Assembly (NCBI GenBank): GCA_016714045.1
Contig: JADJNY010000001.1
Coordinates: forward strand, 434,001 to 498,000
Direction: 5' to 3'
Origin: Planctomycetota bacterium
Lineage (GTDB): Bacteria; Planctomycetota; UBA1135; GCA-002686595
Length of the DNA stretch: 64,000 bases
This document shows, in pieces, positions 36,301-45,065 of the stretch. The position numbers and the translations under genes are program-made. Under the pieces are notes generated by a model. The model was not told where the DNA came from. It did no database searches and was given only the letters and a program-made list of their open reading frames with translations. How positions within the stretch are numbered: the first letter of the stretch is position 1; the number at the start of each line of letters is the position of its first letter.

Positions 36301-36746
36301 AGCTCGAGCAGCTGAAGCGTCTCGCCCGTCGCACGATCGAGGATCACGAGCGCGTAGGTGTCACGACAGGCCACGACGAGGCGTTCGGGGAGCCCGGTCG
36401 CGTTCGGATCGCTCCACAGCGCGATCGCCACGGGTGACTTCGGCGTGTGGAACACCTGGGAGGGGAGCCCCGACGCGTTGTCGAAGTGCAGCACGCGGCT
36501 CGCGTGCGTGTTCACCGCATAGAGGTTGAAGGCGCCCGGCGTGAGCACCATCGGGCGCACCGCGGGCGCGTTCAGGTTGACGTAGTCGCCCTCGACGTTG
36601 TCGAGGATGGCGTACGGCTGCGTGGGAGCCGGCGGGATCGTCGGCGGCGCGGCGGAACTCCCGCCGGACGACGACGAGGCCCACACCGGCGCCGTCGCGA
36701 GGGTCGCGAGGGCCAGAGAGGCGTAGCGGAGACAGTTGAGGTTCAT
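33312..36746 (-). CDS. Secreted propeller protein with two CxxCH haem motifs
   Basis: A 1144-residue exported protein. The N-terminus MNLNCLRYASLALATLATAP ends in VWA-SSSS, a signal peptide; a Shine-Dalgarno GGAG six bases before the ATG supports the start. Residues about 45-450 show repeating strand motifs such as RLVVACRDTYALVILDRATG and IPRGLLYSQPLNLLFVYCWG, like YVTN-type propellers. Haem-binding motifs CLSCH (472-476) and CEGCH (596-600) follow, so this is a probable dihaem c-type cytochrome. Near the C-terminus VADSDGDTWLDGHELNNGGN is an EF-hand-like calcium loop, then beta-sandwich regions. GC content (about 62-65 %) is lower than in its surroundings. Redox partner unknown. Confidence 0.75.
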   Translation of the reverse strand: MNLNCLRYASLALATLATAPVWASSSSGGSSAAPPTIPPAPTQPYAILDNVEGDYVNLNAPAVRPMVLTPGAFNLYAVNTHASRVLHFDNASGLPSQVFHTPKSPVAIALWSDPNATGLPERLVVACRDTYALVILDRATGETLQLLELRDASGRILGEPGDLLVDQATNRAFVSCQAADAVVEVDLTAPKVVRVFKIPGKNPLFMSFDANKDVLVAPLFSGNNSGPRGTPNDPLNVMHQGPTVVDFAATAMGGTQLKDEDLFRLVRATGAVQPLTTAAGTIQFACGVNPVTGALWQLNTDANNKDPNKQTEASIRGDIVKNRLSISPLPPVGGAVVAPTTIQDLDRPGGVLDPTKTVGQPYAIEFDSATGFAVTCGLLTDNVVLLDPTGLPVDEFDVAPGGIPRGLLYSQPLNLLFVYCWGTNTIEAHIVTLGWPNALTFQLGLDPTPPKVKAGRRVAYSASHSMNNNASCLSCHVEGRTDMLAWNLGSPMDDKGPLVTQTLDGIERMVPFHWRGEQQNNLADFNAAFVNLLGATAPLNANDFADFQSFVFSLQNPPNPTQNEERLLDDRLQPNLFPGFPAAAATRGEGLFKQGCEGCHNMPTGTSNDLVADGAGFGNQKPRRAFFKIAPFHELYKKEQDADLATPGVQWSTVTLPDLNTGLPVNLIYPPLGTGLAHTGLMMNLNAFVMFFGLTPQDTADIVAFVQQFDQGIAPAAYRAVLLDQAHASKATVALQSYFVPQARARHCDLVLYGRVTLGGTSVAMRWWFDRRSNSFVAEDPTQPNQPLSFFTGQAATGATSVTAVGLPVGTGEGFGIDFDRDDLKNKADTVAANGTNPDVADSDGDTWLDGHELNNGGNPASQGSISNDVTPPRITRAVTQFVTAKVARINVETNEPCVLQANYSFGGGPNQSKTTQVPSKTHSILLNDLSPSTNGAPWITYTGTLTAIDLGSQPSQPRSLPNMPAYNQAFGGPLPITTRDFSDGSATVVVGNLSGSSSQAGTVRTVNATLRVDKKVGAPPAAPVANQIVVARVFKNGVLDASWTATGASQKLTGFNFTVPFSAPPAAAPFTGLTGPFLVSPGTVAAGTTTLTFTIPNTTASDTVTVNIEVIGPQEPTLPALTLQSLFPWSMPNTTAGNRSINL

Positions 36747-36935
36747 GGAAACTCCAAAGAACTTCGGACGGCCCGGATTCCCCGCGCCGCGCGGAACGGC
36801 GGACCCGGAAACGGGACGAACCCCGGGCCCGAAGGGACCGAGGTGCGCGGCTGACGCAGGGGAGGCGAAACGCCACGCCGGATTCGCCGCGAGAACACCG
36901 CGAAACCTCGCGAAGCTACGCGCCGTCTTCCGCGA

Positions 36936-38228
36936 TCAGGGATCGAACCGCTCGGTGACGTGCCGCGGACCGAGCGGACAAAGCTCCTTCGGCGCGGCGA
37001 AGAGCCGCTTGCGCACGCGCGCGATTCCGTCGTACCCCGCGTCGCGCACCGGGCGGGGGACGAGTGCCAGGAACTCGCCGAGCGCGCGCCAGTACCCTCC
37101 GAGGCGCCGGAGGAGGTGCACGACCGCCGCGGACTTCACCAGCACGCGTCCGTCCGCCGCGACGATCACGACGCTGTCGGGCAGCGTCGCGCGCACGTCG
37201 GGGGCGACCGCGCGCGCGAACGTCTCACCCTGCAGCGGCGCGAAGCGGAACGCGCGGCCGTCGGGGTCTTCCGCGAGCACGAAGCGCACGGCGCGCTGGC
37301 AAAGACCGCACGCGCCGTCGTAGTAGAGACGCTCGACGCGCTCGCCGCCGCGCGCGCGGATCCACGCGGGGTCGAACACGAGCACGAGGTAGAGCACGGC
37401 GGCGGCGAACGTCGGCGCGAGGACGGCTTCCGGCCGGTTCACGGCGGCGATCAGCACGCAGCGGGCCGCCAGGAGGCACCAGAACACCCTCCACGCGCGC
37501 GGCCACAGCGCGAGCGCCACGAGCGCGAACGGCAGCAACGCGAGCACGATCGATGCGCGTTGCAGGAATGCGGGCGCGGCGTCGCCCAGCGCGCGCAGGA
37601 AGAGCGCGCCCGCGTCGCTCTCCTCGTGCGCCCAGTCGGCGTAGTGCGCGGGGACCGACTCGAACATCCGTCCCAGGGCGGCGGTCGGAACCGGCAGCGC
37701 GAGCAGCATGGCCCCGGCGCGCATCGCGTACGCGACCCACGGGCGGAAGCTCCACCCGCCGGCTGGATCGGCTCGCCCCGACGCCGCGAGCGACCCGAAC
37801 GGGGCCGGGGGCAGCGCGATGTGGACGAGGAGGAACCCCGCCAGCGACGGGATCACCGTGTGCAGCGCGAAGCCGGCGAACCCGAGCCAGGCGAGCGGCG
37901 GGAGGAGCAGCGCCGCGGCCAGCCGATCCTTCCAGCCGAGCGCGAGCGCTGCGCACGCGGCGAACGCGACGGCGAAGAGCGCCCAGGCCTGGAGCGCGTT
38001 CAGACCTGCGTCGAACGCCTCGCGGGCGATCCAGGAGTGGTGGAGCTCAAGCTCGGCCGCGCTCGGCGACTCCGCGAGCGAGTCGATCAGCCCGCGCGTC
38101 CAGAACCAAGCGAGGAGGAGGGCGAGGAGTGCGCGCCAGGCGGAGTACTGTCCGCCCGTCCAGCCGTTCGAGCGCGCCGAGGTCGTCGCCGGCCCCGAGG
38201 TCGGCGTGCTCGCCGCGGGCGCGGTCAT
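36936..38228 (-). CDS. Multi-helix membrane protein fused to a DCC-type (DUF393) domain
   Basis: 430 residues from ATG 38228, which overlaps the stop of the upstream glycosyltransferase gene (ATGA). About eight hydrophobic segments occupy residues 25-290 (for example WRALLALLLAWFWTRGL and AWALFAVAFAACAALAL), a layout like HTTM/vitamin-K-dependent-carboxylase-like proteins. The last ~130 residues form a DUF393 domain: RLYYDGACGLCQRAVRFVLA with the DGxCxLC motif, then FRFAPLQGE and SAAVVHLLRRLGGYW. A thiol-disulfide role is predicted for DUF393. Specific function unknown. Confidence 0.75.
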   Translation of the reverse strand: MTAPAASTPTSGPATTSARSNGWTGGQYSAWRALLALLLAWFWTRGLIDSLAESPSAAELELHHSWIAREAFDAGLNALQAWALFAVAFAACAALALGWKDRLAAALLLPPLAWLGFAGFALHTVIPSLAGFLLVHIALPPAPFGSLAASGRADPAGGWSFRPWVAYAMRAGAMLLALPVPTAALGRMFESVPAHYADWAHEESDAGALFLRALGDAAPAFLQRASIVLALLPFALVALALWPRAWRVFWCLLAARCVLIAAVNRPEAVLAPTFAAAVLYLVLVFDPAWIRARGGERVERLYYDGACGLCQRAVRFVLAEDPDGRAFRFAPLQGETFARAVAPDVRATLPDSVVIVAADGRVLVKSAAVVHLLRRLGGYWRALGEFLALVPRPVRDAGYDGIARVRKRLFAAPKELCPLGPRHVTERFDP

Positions 38229-39490
38229 CGCGCCGCGAGCTCCGCGCGCTTCTCCGCGGCGACCCGGTCGAGGAGCGCCGCGCTTTGCGCGCACTTCGAG
38301 CGCGCGGAGTGCTGCTCGGCCAGCGCGCGCGCGGCGCGGGCGCCCGTCGCGAGGCGTTCGGGCACGATCCAGCGGCGCAGCGCGCGCTCGAGCGCGTCGA
38401 CGTCGTCCGCGCGCGCGAGCACGGCGCCGTCGACGTCCTCGGTGATCAGCTCGGACGCGCCGTTCGTGGCGCTCGTGATCGCGGGGAGGCCGCTCGCGAG
38501 CGCTTCGAGCGTCGTGTTCGCGAACGGGTCGTAGCGCGTCGGCAGCACGTACAGGTCGCCGAGCGCGTAGCAGGCCTCCGTGTCGCGCCGCCCGCCGAGG
38601 AACGACGCGCGTGCCGCGAGCCCGAGCTCCGCCGCGCGCGCCTCGAACCGCGGCTGTTCCGAGTCGTAGCCGACGACGGCGAGGCGCAGAGGGCCCGAGC
38701 GCGCGCTCGAGGCCGGTGAGTCGGTCCCAGAGGGGGCGCTCGGCGCATGCGAACTCGAACCGGCGCGCGCGCCGTCCGCGTGGGGGCTCGAATCGTCCCG
38801 CGCGACGCGCGCGAACGCCTCGAGCACGACGTCGAGGCCCTTGCGCCCGTACCCCGAGCCCAAGAACAGCACGACACGCTCGTCCGGCCCGATCCCGAGC
38901 TCGGCGCGCAGCAGAGCACCCATCGTCGCGCGGTGCGCGGGCGAGTAGCGCTCGAGGTCGACGCCGTTGTAGACGAGCTCGATCTTCTCGCGTGGCACGC
39001 CGTGGCGGCGCGCGACGTCCTCCGCGACCATCTTCGAGTTGACGACGACGCGCTTGTAGTTCCCCGGCCCGAGCGCGCGGGCCTCGATCGCGAGCGCGAG
39101 GCGGTGTTTGCCCGCGCGCGCGCCGACGAACTTCTCCCACGGCTTCAACGTCGCTGCGTGCGCGAGCTCGAGGTACGTCGCCTGGCATCCGCCGCCCAAG
39201 CGCACGACGTCGTGCGTCCACGCGCGGCCGAGGTCGTAGACGACGTCGTAGGCGGTCGCGCGCACGTGCTTCTCGACGGCGCGCGCGAAGGTCTTGATGC
39301 GCGCCGTGCCGCCGATCGCGAGCGGGCGGAGCTTCACGAAGCGCACGGCGGGGTGCGGCGGCGACTCGTGCGAGCGGCAGACGATCGTCACGTCGTCGCC
39401 GCGCTCGGCGAGGTAGCCGGCGACGAGGTTCAGGTAGCGCTCGGTGCCGCCGGTGTGGGCGTGGCGCAGGTGGACGAGAGCGACGCGCAT
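38225..39490 (-). CDS. Glycosyltransferase family 4 (WaaG-like)
   Basis: 421 residues, GT-B fold. The N-terminus MRVALVHLRHAHTGGTERYL carries the donor/acceptor domain signature of group 1 transferases; RVVVNSKMVAEDVARRHGVP and IELVYNGVDLERYSP follow, and ADLYVLPTRYDPFANTTLEA has the C-terminal E-x7-E acid motif (FANTTLEALASGLP). An unusual Ser/Ala/Pro-rich insertion of about 33 residues (about 225-258, SSPHADGARAGSSSHAPSAP and after) interrupts the C-terminal domain. It resembles lipopolysaccharide core heptose/glucose transferases. Donor and acceptor unknown. Confidence 0.85.
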   Translation of the reverse strand: MRVALVHLRHAHTGGTERYLNLVAGYLAERGDDVTIVCRSHESPPHPAVRFVKLRPLAIGGTARIKTFARAVEKHVRATAYDVVYDLGRAWTHDVVRLGGGCQATYLELAHAATLKPWEKFVGARAGKHRLALAIEARALGPGNYKRVVVNSKMVAEDVARRHGVPREKIELVYNGVDLERYSPAHRATMGALLRAELGIGPDERVVLFLGSGYGRKGLDVVLEAFARVARDDSSPHADGARAGSSSHAPSAPSGTDSPASSARSGPLRLAVVGYDSEQPRFEARAAELGLAARASFLGGRRDTEACYALGDLYVLPTRYDPFANTTLEALASGLPAITSATNGASELITEDVDGAVLARADDVDALERALRRWIVPERLATGARAARALAEQHSARSKCAQSAALLDRVAAEKRAELAAR

Positions 39491-39522
39491 CGATCGCGAT
39501 GGTAGCCTCTCCGCCCTTCACG

Positions 39523-40596
39523 ATGGAGCACGCCGCGAGGAAAGGCCGGTTCGCACGCGCGGTCGCCGCGTTCGCGCTCGGGTTCGTGCTGCTGGAGCTC
39601 GGCTGGCGCGCCTACCTGTTCGAGCTCGCGCCGCCGGAGCGGCAAGGCAAGTTCGCGCGGCTCGACCAGATGCCGGAGAGCGCGTTCCGCTTCCGCCCGC
39701 ACCCGCACCTCGTCTACGCGCTGAACGAGCGCTTCGTCTCCGCCGACGGCAAGAACCGGCACAACGGGCACGGGACGCGCGGCCCCGATTTCGTCGTGCC
39801 GAAGCCCGCGGGCGTCGTGCGCATCGTGTGCATCGGCGGGTCGACGACGTACGAGACCGGCGTGAAGGACGACGCGGAGACGTACCCGGCGAAGATGGGG
39901 GAGCTCCTGCGGACGCGGCACGGCCGCGCGGACGTCGAGGTGATCAACGCGGGTGTTCCGGGCTACACGTCGTTCGAGAGCTTGATCCTGCTCGCACTGC
40001 GCGCGCTCGAGTGGCAGCCCGACTACGTCCTCTACTACGACAACACGAACGACGTCCACCCGCGCTTGGTCGAGCCCGCGGTGTTCGCGAGCGACGACGC
40101 GGGCTACCGCAAACCGTGGGACGACGACGTGCGCTGGTGGGACCATTCGCTCGTCGTGCGGTGGCTCGGCGTGCAGATGGGGTTCTCGCCGCGCAACGCG
40201 CTCGTCGATCGGGCGACGCGGGAGGAAAACCAAGCGCGCGACAAGGCGGACGCGCTCGCGCGGAACTCGCCGCAGTGGTTCCGCCGCAACCTGGAGGAGA
40301 TGTCCGCGCTGTGCGCCGCGCGCGGATCGAAGCTGGTACTCGCGAGCTGGGCGTCGTGCCCGTCGAAGGGCGACTTCGCGGGCGAGGAGCTCTACCAGCG
40401 CGCCTTCCGCGAGAACAACGCCGTGCTGGCGGAGGTGGCGCGGTCGAACAAGCTCCCGTGGTTCGACTTCGAGCCCGCGATGTCGAAGGACCCCGAGCTG
40501 TGGGCCGACGGCGCGCACGTGAACGAGCGCGGCGCGGCGCTCAAGGCCGAGCTCTTCGCGCGGTTTGTCGCGGAGCACGTGCTCGGGCGCCGCTGA
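39523..40596 (+). CDS. SGNH/GDSL family hydrolase
   Basis: 357 residues from the ATG at 39523; another ATG at 39499 would leave only eight bases to the divergent glycosyltransferase start. A signal-anchor helix (AVAAFALGFVLLELGWRAY) comes first. Block I is IVCIGGSTTYETG, with Ser replacing the GDS form; later blocks are VINAGVPGYTSFE, YYDNTNDV and the C-terminal DGAHVNERGAALKAE with the Asp-x2-His pair. This order is that of membrane-anchored SGNH hydrolases that de-acylate glycans or lipids. Acts outside the cytoplasm; substrate unknown. Confidence 0.8.
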   Translation: MEHAARKGRFARAVAAFALGFVLLELGWRAYLFELAPPERQGKFARLDQMPESAFRFRPHPHLVYALNERFVSADGKNRHNGHGTRGPDFVVPKPAGVVRIVCIGGSTTYETGVKDDAETYPAKMGELLRTRHGRADVEVINAGVPGYTSFESLILLALRALEWQPDYVLYYDNTNDVHPRLVEPAVFASDDAGYRKPWDDDVRWWDHSLVVRWLGVQMGFSPRNALVDRATREENQARDKADALARNSPQWFRRNLEEMSALCAARGSKLVLASWASCPSKGDFAGEELYQRAFRENNAVLAEVARSNKLPWFDFEPAMSKDPELWADGAHVNERGAALKAELFARFVAEHVLGRR

Positions 40597-40658
40597 GACC
40601 CCGCTGGCCCGGCGGCTTCGGCTCGAATGCGGCGCGCGCTCCGGGATAGGCTTTCCGC

Positions 40659-41312
40659 ATGAACTCGCGCAGCCGCTACGCCCCCCAGTTCGTCGAAGTC
40701 TCCCCGCGCCGCGTCACGCCGTACGCGACGGTCCGCGGCGCGCTCGCCGCGCTCGACAACGGCGGGCACTGGTGGAGCTTCACCGCCCGGAAGGGCGACG
40801 AGCGAATCGACGCCGGGGAGCTCGCGCGCGCGACCGGCGAGATGAGCTCCACGCCGCGCGCGTTCCTCGGGTTCGAGCTCGCGATCGCGGGCCTCGCGCC
40901 GGACGAACGCGACGAGGTGCGCGCGAAGCTCGCGCCGTCGCTGCGACGGCGCGTCGCGGCCGCCAAGATCGCGCACCTCGAGGCGGGAGCGGCGCTCGAG
41001 ACGTGCGGCACGTCCTCGTGCATCGCCGCGGGAAAGGCGCGCATCGTCGGGAAGGCCGCGGTCGTCGTGACGCGGATCATCCTGATCGGGAAGATGCCGA
41101 TGCCCGTCGAAGCGGAGGTCGAGTACACGGAGCTCGAGTTCGACGCCGGCGGGGGAGCGAAGGAGCGCGTCTTCGCGCGGACCAGCACCGGGAGCCGGCT
41201 CGCCGGCCGCATGCGCTACGCGGTCGCATTCCAGCGCGCGCGCGTGCGCTCGGTGCGCGGCGGCGAGGAGCTGCGACACGCGTTCGTGTGGGCGTACTCG
41301 CCGCTCGAGTGA
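40659..41312 (+). CDS. Hypothetical protein
   Basis: A 217-residue soluble protein that I do not recognise. It has no signal peptide. Features: basic start MNSRSRYAPQFVEVSPRRVT, a helix-rich middle (LAPDERDEVRAKLAPSLRRR), a pair of Cys in LETCGTSSCIAAGKARIVG, and a beta-rich C-terminal half (VTRIILIGKMPMPVEAEVEY ...). The coding frame is uninterrupted and distinct from the shadow frames around it. It lies 62 bases after the SGNH hydrolase. Confidence 0.55.
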   Translation: MNSRSRYAPQFVEVSPRRVTPYATVRGALAALDNGGHWWSFTARKGDERIDAGELARATGEMSSTPRAFLGFELAIAGLAPDERDEVRAKLAPSLRRRVAAAKIAHLEAGAALETCGTSSCIAAGKARIVGKAAVVVTRIILIGKMPMPVEAEVEYTELEFDAGGGAKERVFARTSTGSRLAGRMRYAVAFQRARVRSVRGGEELRHAFVWAYSPLE

Positions 41313-41327
41313 GCGCCGCGATGGAGC

Positions 41328-41771
41328 TCAGCCCTTCGACTGGAACGGATCCTTCCCGTCCCACCACGCGCCCGGCGAGTACGTCCCGAAGTACCACTGG
41401 TGCCCCTCGGGGTCCGTGCACATGTAGCCGCGCGAGCCGTACTCCTCGTCCTTCAACGGATGCGTTATCACCGCTCCTGCCGCGACGGCGCGCGCATGAT
41501 GCGCGTCCGGATCGGCGATGCGGATCGAGAGCGCGGACGTCACGCCGCCCGCCGCGCGCGGGCTCAGGAGACCGCGCTCCTTCTTGACCGTGCCGACCAT
41601 GACCACCGCGTCGCCGAACGTGAGCTCGGAGTGCATCACGGTCCCATCCGGCCCCGGCACGACGAGGCGCTTCTCGAAGCCGAATGCGCGGCAGAGGAAC
41701 TCGATCGCCTTCGGCGCGTCGTCGTAGTAGAGGCTCGGGTACAGGCTCGACGGGGTGGAGGGCGGCGTCAT
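41328..41771 (-). CDS. VOC superfamily protein (glyoxalase/PhnB-like)
   Basis: 147 residues. The pattern LYPSLYYDDAPKAIEFLCRA FGFEKR, then VMHSELTFGDAVVMVGTV, and YGSRGYMCTDPEGHQWYFGT, is that of PhnB-like vicinal-oxygen-chelate proteins, with the His and Glu-type metal positions partly visible (H in VMHSEL, H in GHQWYF). Such proteins are often of unknown substrate. Convergent with the upstream hypothetical gene, only 15 bases apart. Confidence 0.8.
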   Translation of the reverse strand: MTPPSTPSSLYPSLYYDDAPKAIEFLCRAFGFEKRLVVPGPDGTVMHSELTFGDAVVMVGTVKKERGLLSPRAAGGVTSALSIRIADPDAHHARAVAAGAVITHPLKDEEYGSRGYMCTDPEGHQWYFGTYSPGAWWDGKDPFQSKG

Positions 41772-41846
41772 GCGCTCAGGATAGCGCGCGGCACGCGGGG
41801 GAGCGCCGTGTCCCGGAGGACTCCACGGGGCGAACGTCGGCGTGCG

Positions 41847-42251
41847 CTACGCGTCTTCGCGTTCGAGCGTCGCCAGCCCGCGCTCGACGTGCTTCGCGTG
41901 CAGCATCGACAGCACGGCGAGCAGCGTGCTCCCGAACGCGACGAGCAGCCCGCCCCAGAAGAGCGCGAAGCCGAGCGGGTCGATCTGCGCGAGGTCGAGC
42001 CCGCTCGCCGGTCGTCCGGCCGCCTTCTCGCTCGCGACCAGCGCGAGCATCCGGTAGCGGCCCCACAAGAGCGCGCCGAGCGCGAGCACGAGTGCGAGGA
42101 GCGCGTGCCGTCCGCGCCGGCGCGAACCCGCGCGGTGCTGCTCGAGTTCCGCGCGTGAGGGGGCGGCCGTGGCGGACGCGGCGCCGTTCGCGCGCGCGGC
42201 AGACGGCGCGCGCGGGGGCTTCGAGCTCGATCCAGAGCGCGGGGCGGACAT
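41847..42251 (-). CDS. Small two-helix membrane protein of unknown function
   Basis: 134 residues from ATG 42251. An Ala/Ser/Arg-rich cytoplasmic-looking N-terminus of about 50 residues precedes two hydrophobic segments (ALLALVLALGALLWGRY and FALFWGGLLVAFGSTLLAVL). The C-terminus HAKHVERGLATLEREDA is charged. No family recognised. It is divergent from the metalloprotease gene, with 165 bases between the starts. Confidence 0.5.
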   Translation of the reverse strand: MSAPRSGSSSKPPRAPSAARANGAASATAAPSRAELEQHRAGSRRRGRHALLALVLALGALLWGRYRMLALVASEKAAGRPASGLDLAQIDPLGFALFWGGLLVAFGSTLLAVLSMLHAKHVERGLATLEREDA

Positions 42252-42416
42252 GGGGCGAGGAGGATGCGGCACGGAACGCGGTGCGACAAGCATCCGGGCG
42301 CGGCGACGCCCGCGCACGACATCGCGACCGGCTTCCCGCAGAGCCGCGTGCGCATTTCTCCCGGTTCCGTGTCGGTCCGCGCGCCCCGCGTCGGCGTGAG
42401 GGAGCGAGGTGAACCC

Positions 42417-44987
42417 ATGAACCCGCTCCGCTCCGTCCGGTCCCTGTCCCTCGTCCTCGCCGCCGCCGCGCTCGCGGTCACGGCGGTCGCCCAGCGCCAC
42501 GTCGCGCCCGCGCCGCCGCACAACCCGCTGCCCGGCCCCGGCGGAGGCAAGGTCCCGCAGACCGCGCTCGCGCTCCCGCACGGCACGCTCGACCTGCGCG
42601 TCGAGCCCGCGCAGACCGCGGCGAACTCCGGCTTCCTCACGACCGAGTCCAACGCCTTCGTGAACGTGCCGCGCGCTTCGGCGACGTTCGTCGCGGACGC
42701 GGACGAGACCCCCCTCGCGGTCACGTTCTCCGCGGAGGCGTACACGAGCTCCGCCGTGGGCCGCCTGTTCGTGCGCGCGCTCGTCGACGGCGTCGTCGCG
42801 GCCCCCGCGGACGTGGTCTTCACCGAGGGCGGGTTCCAGGGCGCGCGCTCGTTCACCTTCACCGCCAAGGTCGATCGCGGCGTGCACACCGTCGAGATCC
42901 AGTGGCTCGTCGACCCCGGCGTCACGGGTTCGCTGCGCTCCGAAGCGCTCGAGCTCCGCCACGGCGCCAAGGTGTGGCACACGACGCCGCCGAGCGGCCC
43001 CGACGTGCAGACGACGACGTCGAGCTTCGTCCCGGTGCCCGGCGTGAGCGTGCCGTTTTTCGTCCCGGCCGGTGGACGCGCGATGGTCGGCTTCAGCGCG
43101 GAGACGGTCGTCCTCGGCGCGAACAAGCGGCTCTTCGTGCGCGCGCTCGTCGACGGCGTCCCGTGCGCGCCGGGCGACGTCGTGTTCGCCGGGCGCTCGG
43201 CCCGCCAGGTGCACGCGATGCGCTTCGGAACGCCGGCGCTCGCCGCGGGGTGGCACACCGCGACGTTCCAGTGGCTGATCGACGCCGGCGGCGCCGGCAC
43301 GCTCGGCGACCGCACCGCGTGGGTGACGACGGAGGACGCATCGGCCGGTGGCCATGAGAGCATCGTGGTCGCGCCGAGCGGGCCGTCGATCTCGACCGCG
43401 TCGAGCACGTGGGCCGCGGTGCCCGGGCTCTCCGCGCTCGTCGCGCTCCCGCCGAACGCCGAGATCGCGGCCGCGTTCAGCGGCGAAGTGCAGGGCGGCA
43501 GCGCGGGAGTGCTCGAGATGCGACTCGTCACGCCGGGACCGACGACGAGCGACGTCGTCGTGCTCGCGCAGGGCGGCTTCTCCTTCGAGACGCAGTCGTT
43601 CACGTTCGACAGGAAGCACGTCTTCCTCCCGACCGCCACCTTGAGCGGGATCTGGGTCGAGTGGCGCGCCGTCGGCGGGCTCGTCTCGATGGGGGATCGC
43701 TCGCTGCACTTGACGATCGAGCGCGGGCTCGTGCCGGACCTCGCGGAGGCGCCGGCGATCGGGCGTGGATCACAAGACTCGCCGGACGGCCGCCTCGTCG
43801 AGGCGGCGATCGGCACGCGCAAGGTGCTCACGCTGATCCATCGGATCCCGCGCGTCGCGCCGAACGACGTCATCCCGACGATCCCCGCCGTCACGGACGC
43901 GCTGTACGGCGCGGACAGCATGGCGGATTACTTCGCGAAGGTCTCGGGCGGACGCTTCGGCCTCGTGAACGCGGGCGTGCTCGAGTACGACGCGCTGAAG
44001 TCGGAGGGCCACTACTGGAACCACGACGCGTTCGACTGCGGCAAGCCGCTGGCGGACGGGTACACGGGCGGTCATGCCGAGCGTTGGGCCGAGGTCGTGC
44101 AGCTCGCGGCGGCCGACGTGGACTTCGCGTCGTACGACACGGACGGCGACGGCATCCTGCAGCCGGAGCGCGAGCTCGCGGTCCTGATCGTCGTGCCCCA
44201 GGGCGGCACGGCGGGCTTCACGCGCGACCTGAACGCGCTCTGCACGGGCGCGCCGATCGTCGTCGACGGCGTCGTCGTGCCCGCGATCAGCGAGTGGTTC
44301 ACGAACGCCCCCGACGTGAACTGGGAGGTCCCGGCGCACGAGCTCGCTCACTTGATCCTGGGGCTCACCGACCTCTACGCGAACAACTTCAACTTCGACA
44401 CGGAGGTGGGCTCGCTCTCGCTCATGGGGGACAACCTGTCGACGACGAGTCACCTCGACGCGTTCCACAAGCTCGCGCTGGGCTGGGCGACGCCGAGGTA
44501 CGCGCCGGTGGACGGCCCGTACGAGCTCGGCGACGTCAAGGAGAGCGGCGAAGTCCTCGTCCTGCCGCGCGACGCCGACGGCGACGGGATGGAGTGCTTC
44601 CTCCTCGAGACGCGGCGCACGAACTTCGACCACGCGCTGTACGACGAGGTGATCGGCGCGAACGGCGTGGTCGTGTGGCACGTCGTCGAATCGGCGGCGC
44701 AGAACTCCATGCCGCCCGGCTGCACGACGCTCGCCGAGTGGGCGAGCGTCAGCGGCAACGGCCGTCGCGCGCTCCGCGTCCTTCGGCCCGGCATCGACTA
44801 CGCCGGCGGCGGGGCTTCCGACTGGACGAGCGGGAGCTACGACCTCCTCGACGACGGCCGCTCGTGCCCCGGCGCGATGGTCGTGCGCAACGCGCTCGAG
44901 TGGGCGGACGGCTCGGCGAGCGGCTGGAACCTGATCGGATTCGCGGACGCGGGGCCCGCGAAGACGTTCGCGGTCGTGCGCGACTGA
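42417..44987 (+). CDS. Secreted M6-type metalloprotease with three N-terminal beta modules
   Basis: An 856-residue exported protein. The ATG at 42417 follows a good Shine-Dalgarno (GGAGCGAGGT) and gives a signal peptide SLSLVLAAAALAVTAVAQ. Residues about 55-440 hold three similar ~125-residue modules; modules 1 and 2 share LFVRALVDGV ... DVVF. The catalytic region has VPAHELAHLILGLTDLY, HELAH at 641-645, with the M6/immune-inhibitor-A-type zinc motif, preceded by FASYDTDGDGILQPERELAV, a calcium-like loop. Glycine-rich EVGSLSLMGDN follows the zinc motif as in M6 enzymes. Probably acts on extracellular protein. Confidence 0.85.
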   Translation: MNPLRSVRSLSLVLAAAALAVTAVAQRHVAPAPPHNPLPGPGGGKVPQTALALPHGTLDLRVEPAQTAANSGFLTTESNAFVNVPRASATFVADADETPLAVTFSAEAYTSSAVGRLFVRALVDGVVAAPADVVFTEGGFQGARSFTFTAKVDRGVHTVEIQWLVDPGVTGSLRSEALELRHGAKVWHTTPPSGPDVQTTTSSFVPVPGVSVPFFVPAGGRAMVGFSAETVVLGANKRLFVRALVDGVPCAPGDVVFAGRSARQVHAMRFGTPALAAGWHTATFQWLIDAGGAGTLGDRTAWVTTEDASAGGHESIVVAPSGPSISTASSTWAAVPGLSALVALPPNAEIAAAFSGEVQGGSAGVLEMRLVTPGPTTSDVVVLAQGGFSFETQSFTFDRKHVFLPTATLSGIWVEWRAVGGLVSMGDRSLHLTIERGLVPDLAEAPAIGRGSQDSPDGRLVEAAIGTRKVLTLIHRIPRVAPNDVIPTIPAVTDALYGADSMADYFAKVSGGRFGLVNAGVLEYDALKSEGHYWNHDAFDCGKPLADGYTGGHAERWAEVVQLAAADVDFASYDTDGDGILQPERELAVLIVVPQGGTAGFTRDLNALCTGAPIVVDGVVVPAISEWFTNAPDVNWEVPAHELAHLILGLTDLYANNFNFDTEVGSLSLMGDNLSTTSHLDAFHKLALGWATPRYAPVDGPYELGDVKESGEVLVLPRDADGDGMECFLLETRRTNFDHALYDEVIGANGVVVWHVVESAAQNSMPPGCTTLAEWASVSGNGRRALRVLRPGIDYAGGGASDWTSGSYDLLDDGRSCPGAMVVRNALEWADGSASGWNLIGFADAGPAKTFAVVRD

Positions 44988-45065
44988 GCCACTCCTTTCG
45001 ACGATGGGCTCGCCACGCGCACAGTCCCGCCGCGCCGCATCGCTCGCTGCTGAGAGCCCATAGAA

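Noticed and set aside
36900..36960. tRNA-like GGATCGAACC
   Set aside because: The match is confined to a short T-arm-like string; no cloverleaf can be drawn, and it lies at the end of the DCC-type gene.
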